From positions 1 to 64,000 of the forward strand of contig DDUV01000050.1 in assembly GCA_002344975.1 (NCBI GenBank): a stretch of DNA of 64,000 nucleotides, read 5' to 3'. Origin of the DNA: Saprospiraceae bacterium UBA2329 (GTDB lineage: Bacteria > Bacteroidota > Bacteroidia > Chitinophagales > Saprospiraceae). The position numbers and the translations under genes are program-made. Shown in pieces: positions 61,177-64,000 of the stretch; positions within the stretch are counted from its first letter, which is position 1; every line of letters starts with the position of its first letter. The notes beneath the pieces were generated by a model that was not told the origin of the DNA, made no database searches, and saw only the letters and a program-made list of their open reading frames with translations.

Positions 61177-61997
61177 TCGTTGATGGAAAAACCGTATCGC
61201 TGCGACACTATCTGAATAAGACTTTGAAACCCAAACTTTCAGACCAAGGGGAAACACTATACCCGCTCTATACCATTGTCGTTTACCAGCGCAAAAACAC
61301 CACTTTTAAGACTTTCCGGGACATTCGCTCGAATGACAAAAGCGCTGTATTGGTATCTGAAACCAATGAGCCTTTATTATCAGATAATTCATTGGAGAAG
61401 TTTTTACCAGATGTTTACTCAACTGACAAACTGATCTTGGAAGTAATCGAAAAAGACATTGCCCGTTCCAAGCAAACTTTTCAGCTTAAAGGCGTAAAGG
61501 AGAAAATTGAAAAGCTCTCATTTTCTCTTGATGAGGTCGTTTCGATTTGCAATGAAGCTGCGATTTTAGAATACTTCAAAAACCATCTTACTTACAGTAA
61601 GTTTGTCGAGATATATTCACGATCTAAAACAATATCTGAATTTATCCAAATATATTATCGAGAAAACCCAGAGGTTATAAAAGAATACAACGGAGATGCC
61701 TCAACAAGAACAAATTTGAATTTGTTGGCACTAATCAATTGGCTAACATGGTGGCAAAGCCGAAACGGTAGGATATCGCTCTTTGACTGGTTTTATAAAG
61801 GCAGGCAATATGAGGCGGAACAATCGTATTGTAATTTTTTCGAATATCTCGAAGATACTAACCCAGAAGCTCTAAAGTACGGATTTGAAGTTTTAGGAGA
61901 AAATCATAATGGAGTAATAGCCCAAGAAAAAAAAGTACAAGCTGCTCATTTCTTTTTACAGGCATTATCATTTGATATTGAAAGAATTATGAATTAA
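61173..61997 (+). CDS. Unknown protein translationally coupled to the integrase
   Basis: 274 residues from an ATG overlapping the integrase stop as ATGA (an in-frame ATG lies 6 bp earlier). No signal peptide or membrane helix. The N-terminal about 75 residues look beta-rich and soluble (LYPLYTIVVYQRKNTTFKTF). The rest is helical with aromatic-rich segments (EYFKNHLTYSKFVEIYSRSK; LLALINWLTWWQSRNGRISL; FDWFYKGRQYEAEQSYCNFF). A/T-rich codon use from about 61330 differs from the integrase. No family recognised. The coupling suggests a role in integration, excision or its control. Confidence 0.7.
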   Translation: MIVDGKTVSLRHYLNKTLKPKLSDQGETLYPLYTIVVYQRKNTTFKTFRDIRSNDKSAVLVSETNEPLLSDNSLEKFLPDVYSTDKLILEVIEKDIARSKQTFQLKGVKEKIEKLSFSLDEVVSICNEAAILEYFKNHLTYSKFVEIYSRSKTISEFIQIYYRENPEVIKEYNGDASTRTNLNLLALINWLTWWQSRNGRISLFDWFYKGRQYEAEQSYCNFFEYLEDTNPEALKYGFEVLGENHNGVIAQEKKVQAAHFFLQALSFDIERIMN

Positions 61998-62033
61998 AAT
62001 AAAAAATACTTATGTTTGTACAATTATTTTTTA

Positions 62034-62065
62034 TTGATTTTTTAAACTAACTTTATATACCTTTG
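62034..62065 (+). promoter_or_regulatory. Promoter of excisionase-like gene
   Basis: TTG (62034-62036), 21-bp spacer, TACCTTTG (62058-62065), in a strongly A/T-rich stretch; leader of about 70 nt with a T-tract. Confidence 0.6.
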
Positions 62066-62141
62066 CATTGTGATTAATGCAGGCGGTTTTTTTTTGCTCT
62101 ACTTGCTTGTATAATTTTAACAAAATACAAAATATACTAAC

Positions 62142-62351
62142 ATGGAAAATTTGACGCTGTTATCCAAAAAAGAGCTGCTCGAAATGCTCAAAGTGAGTGC
62201 CCCGACATTGGACAGAGCTGTAAGATCAGGCGATTTGAAAGCCGTTCGTATTGGGCGCCGGGTATTGTTTAACCCAAAAGATGTAGCTACATACATCGAA
62301 AGAAAAACCTCACTTCCAGAAACCTTAATTTATTCACAATCAAATAATTAA
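62142..62351 (+). CDS. Excisionase-type HTH protein
   Basis: 69 residues with a MerR-like/HTH_17 winged helix: LLSKKELLEMLKVSAPTLDR (helix-turn-helix), AVRSGDLKAVRIGRRVLFNP (wing), KDVATYIE. This is the usual form of element excisionases and small regulators in Bacteroidota elements. It is 4 bp upstream of the AT-hook protein gene, so the two form one operon behind their own promoter. Confidence 0.88.
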   Translation: MENLTLLSKKELLEMLKVSAPTLDRAVRSGDLKAVRIGRRVLFNPKDVATYIERKTSLPETLIYSQSNN

Positions 62352-62355
62352 CACT

Positions 62356-63378
62356 ATGAAACACGAAATTTCTATTGGAAAGAAAAAGCCAACGCCGTCA
62401 CCACCGCCGCCTGGTATCACCATTCAAAATCGCATCCCAAGGGAGGCCGCAGAATGGGTTATTTTTTTATTTGCAAATCCCTTTTCCGGAAACATCAATG
62501 ATGCGTTTTGGTCTCATGTATTCAGGGTTTTATGGACTTTAGTTCAGGGGGGCAAAGTCTATTTGTATGAAAAAAATCTGAGCACGAGCCCAACAGACAC
62601 GACGTACGATCTTTTTTGGATCCGTTATTTTAACCTTTGGCAAGAACCTGTTTACGGTACACAACATGCAAAAATCAATGTATGGGAAGTACCAACATTA
62701 CTCGCTGTCAACGCAAAAAACTTTGACCAATATGTAATGATGAGTGGACGCAGATTAGGAGTGCAGGGAATAGATGATTGGGCCTCTGAAGTGTTGAAAA
62801 TGATGGCCCCGCCCGTACTTCCCGACGGCATTGCACCGCCGCCAACAACTACCAACCAGGTAGCGCCACCACGGGAAGATTACACCCCACCACCACCACC
62901 GGCGCCCGCCGCCACCACCAGTTTATTGGATAATAAGACGCTTTTGTTTACCGGCATTGCCGTTGTCGCCGTACTGCTTTTGAAAGGCAAGAAAGGCAAA
63001 AAAACGGCTGTTTCCGGCACTGGCAAACGTCGAGGACGCCCGCGCAAAAACGCTCAGGTAGGCGAAGCGGCGGCACAAGTGGCCGCCACTGAAACCGTCC
63101 AGGAATTGACCGCCGAAACGACGGCGAAAGATGCTGTTTCAGGTACTCCGAAGCGTCGCGGACGGCCTAAGAAGGCTGTAACTGTGGGCGAAGTCGAGAC
63201 ACCTTCCACAGTTACCGGAAAGCGTCGCGGACGGCCGCGCAAGGCTGAAAAAGTCGGTGAAGTTGCGCCCCAGGTTGCGGCGCCGGAATCGGCTACAGTC
63301 GCCGGTAAGCGCAGGGGCCGTCCTCGAAAGGCGGCACAAGTGGCCGAAACGCCACCCGCTGGGGCGCCCTCTTCGTAG
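62356..63378 (+). CDS. Membrane-anchored protein with four AT-hook motifs
   Basis: 340 residues, no signal peptide. Basic/proline N-terminus (about 1-20), a compact aromatic domain (about 22-152; AAEWVIFLFANPFSG, FWSHVFRVLWTLVQGGKVYL, WEVPTLLAVNAKNFDQYVMM), a proline-rich linker (about 152-188) and one membrane helix (about 195-209, TLLFTGIAVVAVLLL) directly followed by KGKKGKK. The C-terminal tail has four minor-groove AT-hooks: KRRGRPRK 224-231, KRRGRPKK 266-273, KRRGRPRK 289-296, KRRGRPRK 318-325, spaced by Ala/Val/Glu linkers. By the positive-inside rule the DNA-binding tail faces the cytoplasm (or the interior of a membrane-containing particle). No homologous family recognised. Confidence 0.85.
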   Translation: MKHEISIGKKKPTPSPPPPGITIQNRIPREAAEWVIFLFANPFSGNINDAFWSHVFRVLWTLVQGGKVYLYEKNLSTSPTDTTYDLFWIRYFNLWQEPVYGTQHAKINVWEVPTLLAVNAKNFDQYVMMSGRRLGVQGIDDWASEVLKMMAPPVLPDGIAPPPTTTNQVAPPREDYTPPPPPAPAATTSLLDNKTLLFTGIAVVAVLLLKGKKGKKTAVSGTGKRRGRPRKNAQVGEAAAQVAATETVQELTAETTAKDAVSGTPKRRGRPKKAVTVGEVETPSTVTGKRRGRPRKAEKVGEVAPQVAAPESATVAGKRRGRPRKAAQVAETPPAGAPSS

Positions 63379-63398
63379 GCCTGGCCATATAAAGAAAA

Positions 63399-63416
63399 AG
63401 CGGCCCGTCAGCCGCT
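63399..63416 (+). other. Hairpin after AT-hook gene
   Basis: AGCGGC - CCGTCA - GCCGCT, 20 bp after the stop; no T-run. Confidence 0.45.
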
Positions 63417-63450
63417 CTCCTAAGTGTAAATTCTTAAAACTGTTGATATT

Positions 63451-63669
63451 ATGAACGCAAATTTAGGAACTTCCAACGACACACGCAAGATCGTTGATGA
63501 ATTGGGCAAAAACATTTTTGACCCATCGAGCGCAAGTCTCTATCATGACGCGCTTACATTCCTTCTTTCCAATTTCAAATACCGGTCAGACGCTGCCCAG
63601 CAATGTGAGGTGCATTTCCCTGCCGTCACAGAACTGATTGAGTATTTCCACCACCTTGGCAAAGAGTAA
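63451..63669 (+). CDS. Small unknown protein of the element
   Basis: 72 residues, soluble, mostly helical with a C-terminal aromatic/His segment (MNANLGTSNDTRKIVDELGK; HFPAVTELIEYFHHLGKE). No family recognised. Codon use resembles the AT-hook gene, and it lies between two hairpins, so it may be expressed as a unit of its own. Confidence 0.6.
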   Translation: MNANLGTSNDTRKIVDELGKNIFDPSSASLYHDALTFLLSNFKYRSDAAQQCEVHFPAVTELIEYFHHLGKE

Positions 63670-63683
63670 TTTTTGAGAAGGCA

Positions 63684-63707
63684 GCGCCGCCCGCTTATGG
63701 GCGGCGC
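63684..63707 (+). other. GC-rich hairpin between element genes
   Basis: GCGCCGCCC - GCTTAT - GGGCGGCGC, perfect 9-bp stem, no T-run, 12 bp before the next start; it could sequester or separate that gene's translation. Confidence 0.55.
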
Positions 63708-63719
63708 CTGGCGAAGACT

Positions 63720-63986
63720 ATGGTTTACTTTCATATCAAACCATTCAAAATGAATAGTTCAACCACTTTAGAACGTGTATTGAGGATGCTGAAAATTTAC
63801 AAAGGCATACCCTTTACTTTCTCCATACGCGCATTGTCGCGCACTGTCGGCGTCAGCGAACGAACGATCTATTATTGGCGCAAAGGAAAAACCGAGCCAA
63901 CAGAACAAGAGGCCGCTTTGATGCGCCTTTGCCTGTATCGCATGACTAAATACACAAACTTCAAAACGCCCGGCCATGAAAATTAA
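63720..63986 (+). CDS. Small HTH protein of the element
   Basis: 88 residues. The central segment reads as a helix-turn-helix (FSIRALSRTVGVSERTIYYW, about 33-52) followed by RKGKTEPTEQEAALMRLCLY, as in small homeodomain-like or Mor/terminase-small-subunit-type DNA-binding proteins. A start at 63750 (MNSSTTLERV) is equally possible. The following ATG (63976) lies inside its 3' end. Role unknown; a regulator or a packaging/replication DNA-binding protein would fit. Confidence 0.6.
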   Translation: MVYFHIKPFKMNSSTTLERVLRMLKIYKGIPFTFSIRALSRTVGVSERTIYYWRKGKTEPTEQEAALMRLCLYRMTKYTNFKTPGHEN

Positions 63987-64000
63987 AAGCATACCCGTTT
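63976..64000 (+). CDS. Start of a further ORF (truncated by window end)
   Basis: ATG overlapping the previous gene by 11 bp, reading MKIKSIPV and running off the end. An overlap of this kind is common within phage-like operons; nothing more can be said. Confidence 0.35.

Larger units (their letters stand above)
59757..64000 (+). mobile_element. Integrated element at tRNA-Arg (left part only)
   Basis: Begins at the 3' end of tRNA-Arg and runs off the window. Contents in order: strong hairpin, inverted-repeat cluster, tyrosine integrase, coupled unknown gene, excisionase-like HTH gene, membrane AT-hook protein, small ORF, HTH protein, and the start of a further ORF, all on one strand. Several genes (61.2-62.7 kb) are more A/T-rich than the flanking chromosome, and no heptamer arrays occur here. 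Type (phage, satellite or ICE) cannot be settled from the part visible. Confidence 0.7.

Overview
The window reads as a chromosome segment of a Bacteroidota bacterium, most likely of the Saprospirales/Lewinella-like group. Supporting this from the sequence: three secreted proteins carry Por (type IX) secretion sorting domains (two type A, one type B or gliding-motility-associated). Several genes are preceded by the Bacteroidota promoter pattern TTG-N18-21-TAnnTTTG instead of a sigma70 -35/-10. The respiratory and cytochrome genes (SdhCAB, CcmE/CcmF) are of the Bacteroidota arrangement. The family-level placement is inference.

Layout. 0.1-6.1 kb: a 2TM protein, a decayed methyltransferase fragment, a Crp/Fnr regulator coupled to a GH3 beta-glucosidase lipoprotein, and a membrane TPR/HTH regulator. 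This regulator is divergent from a giant type IX-secreted surface protein (6.3-12.2 kb), with three copies of a 9-bp direct repeat between them. 12.4-15.7 kb: a double-OmpA protein, a membrane coiled-coil/helix-hairpin-helix protein and fructose-bisphosphatase. 15.7-20.9 kb: a second giant secreted protein with a type B sorting domain. 21-28 kb: alanine dehydrogenase, RadA, a paraoxonase-like lactonase, a small secreted type IX cargo, a dipeptide epimerase and a DUF2520 protein. 28-35.3 kb: ccmE-ccmF divergent from sdhCAB, then the initiator tRNA. 35.8-44.3 kb: an outer-membrane barrel, an alpha/beta hydrolase and a TetR-controlled RND efflux operon with matching operators at both promoters. 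44.8-49.5 kb: three tandem paralogues of an uncharacterised outer-membrane family, with a gutted Uma2-type fragment between them. 49.5-54.8 kb: small membrane protein, mutL, two rhomboid proteases and an endonuclease/exonuclease/phosphatase-family protein. 55-59.3 kb: S10 serine carboxypeptidase, a small antitoxin-like protein and an orphan DUF5682 protein. 59.6-64 kb: a tRNA-Arg(UCU) with a duplicated 5' part, directly followed by an integrated element that runs off the end. The element holds a tyrosine integrase, an unknown protein coupled to it, an excisionase-like HTH protein, a membrane-anchored protein with four AT-hooks, and small ORFs.

Two features stand out at the scale of the whole window. 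First, gene borders are crowded with short tandem arrays that nearly all have a 7-bp period although their unit sequences differ. They often begin at or inside a stop codon, and one array of nine heptamers lies inside the mutL reading frame. Second, a palindromic element (arms TAGTGAAGGGGTGAC / GTCACCCCTTCACTA) occurs three times.

The best candidates for undescribed biology are the integrated element with its membrane-tethered AT-hook protein (perhaps a tailless, membrane-containing prophage; inference), the triplicated outer-membrane family, and the heptamer arrays with their invasion of mutL.
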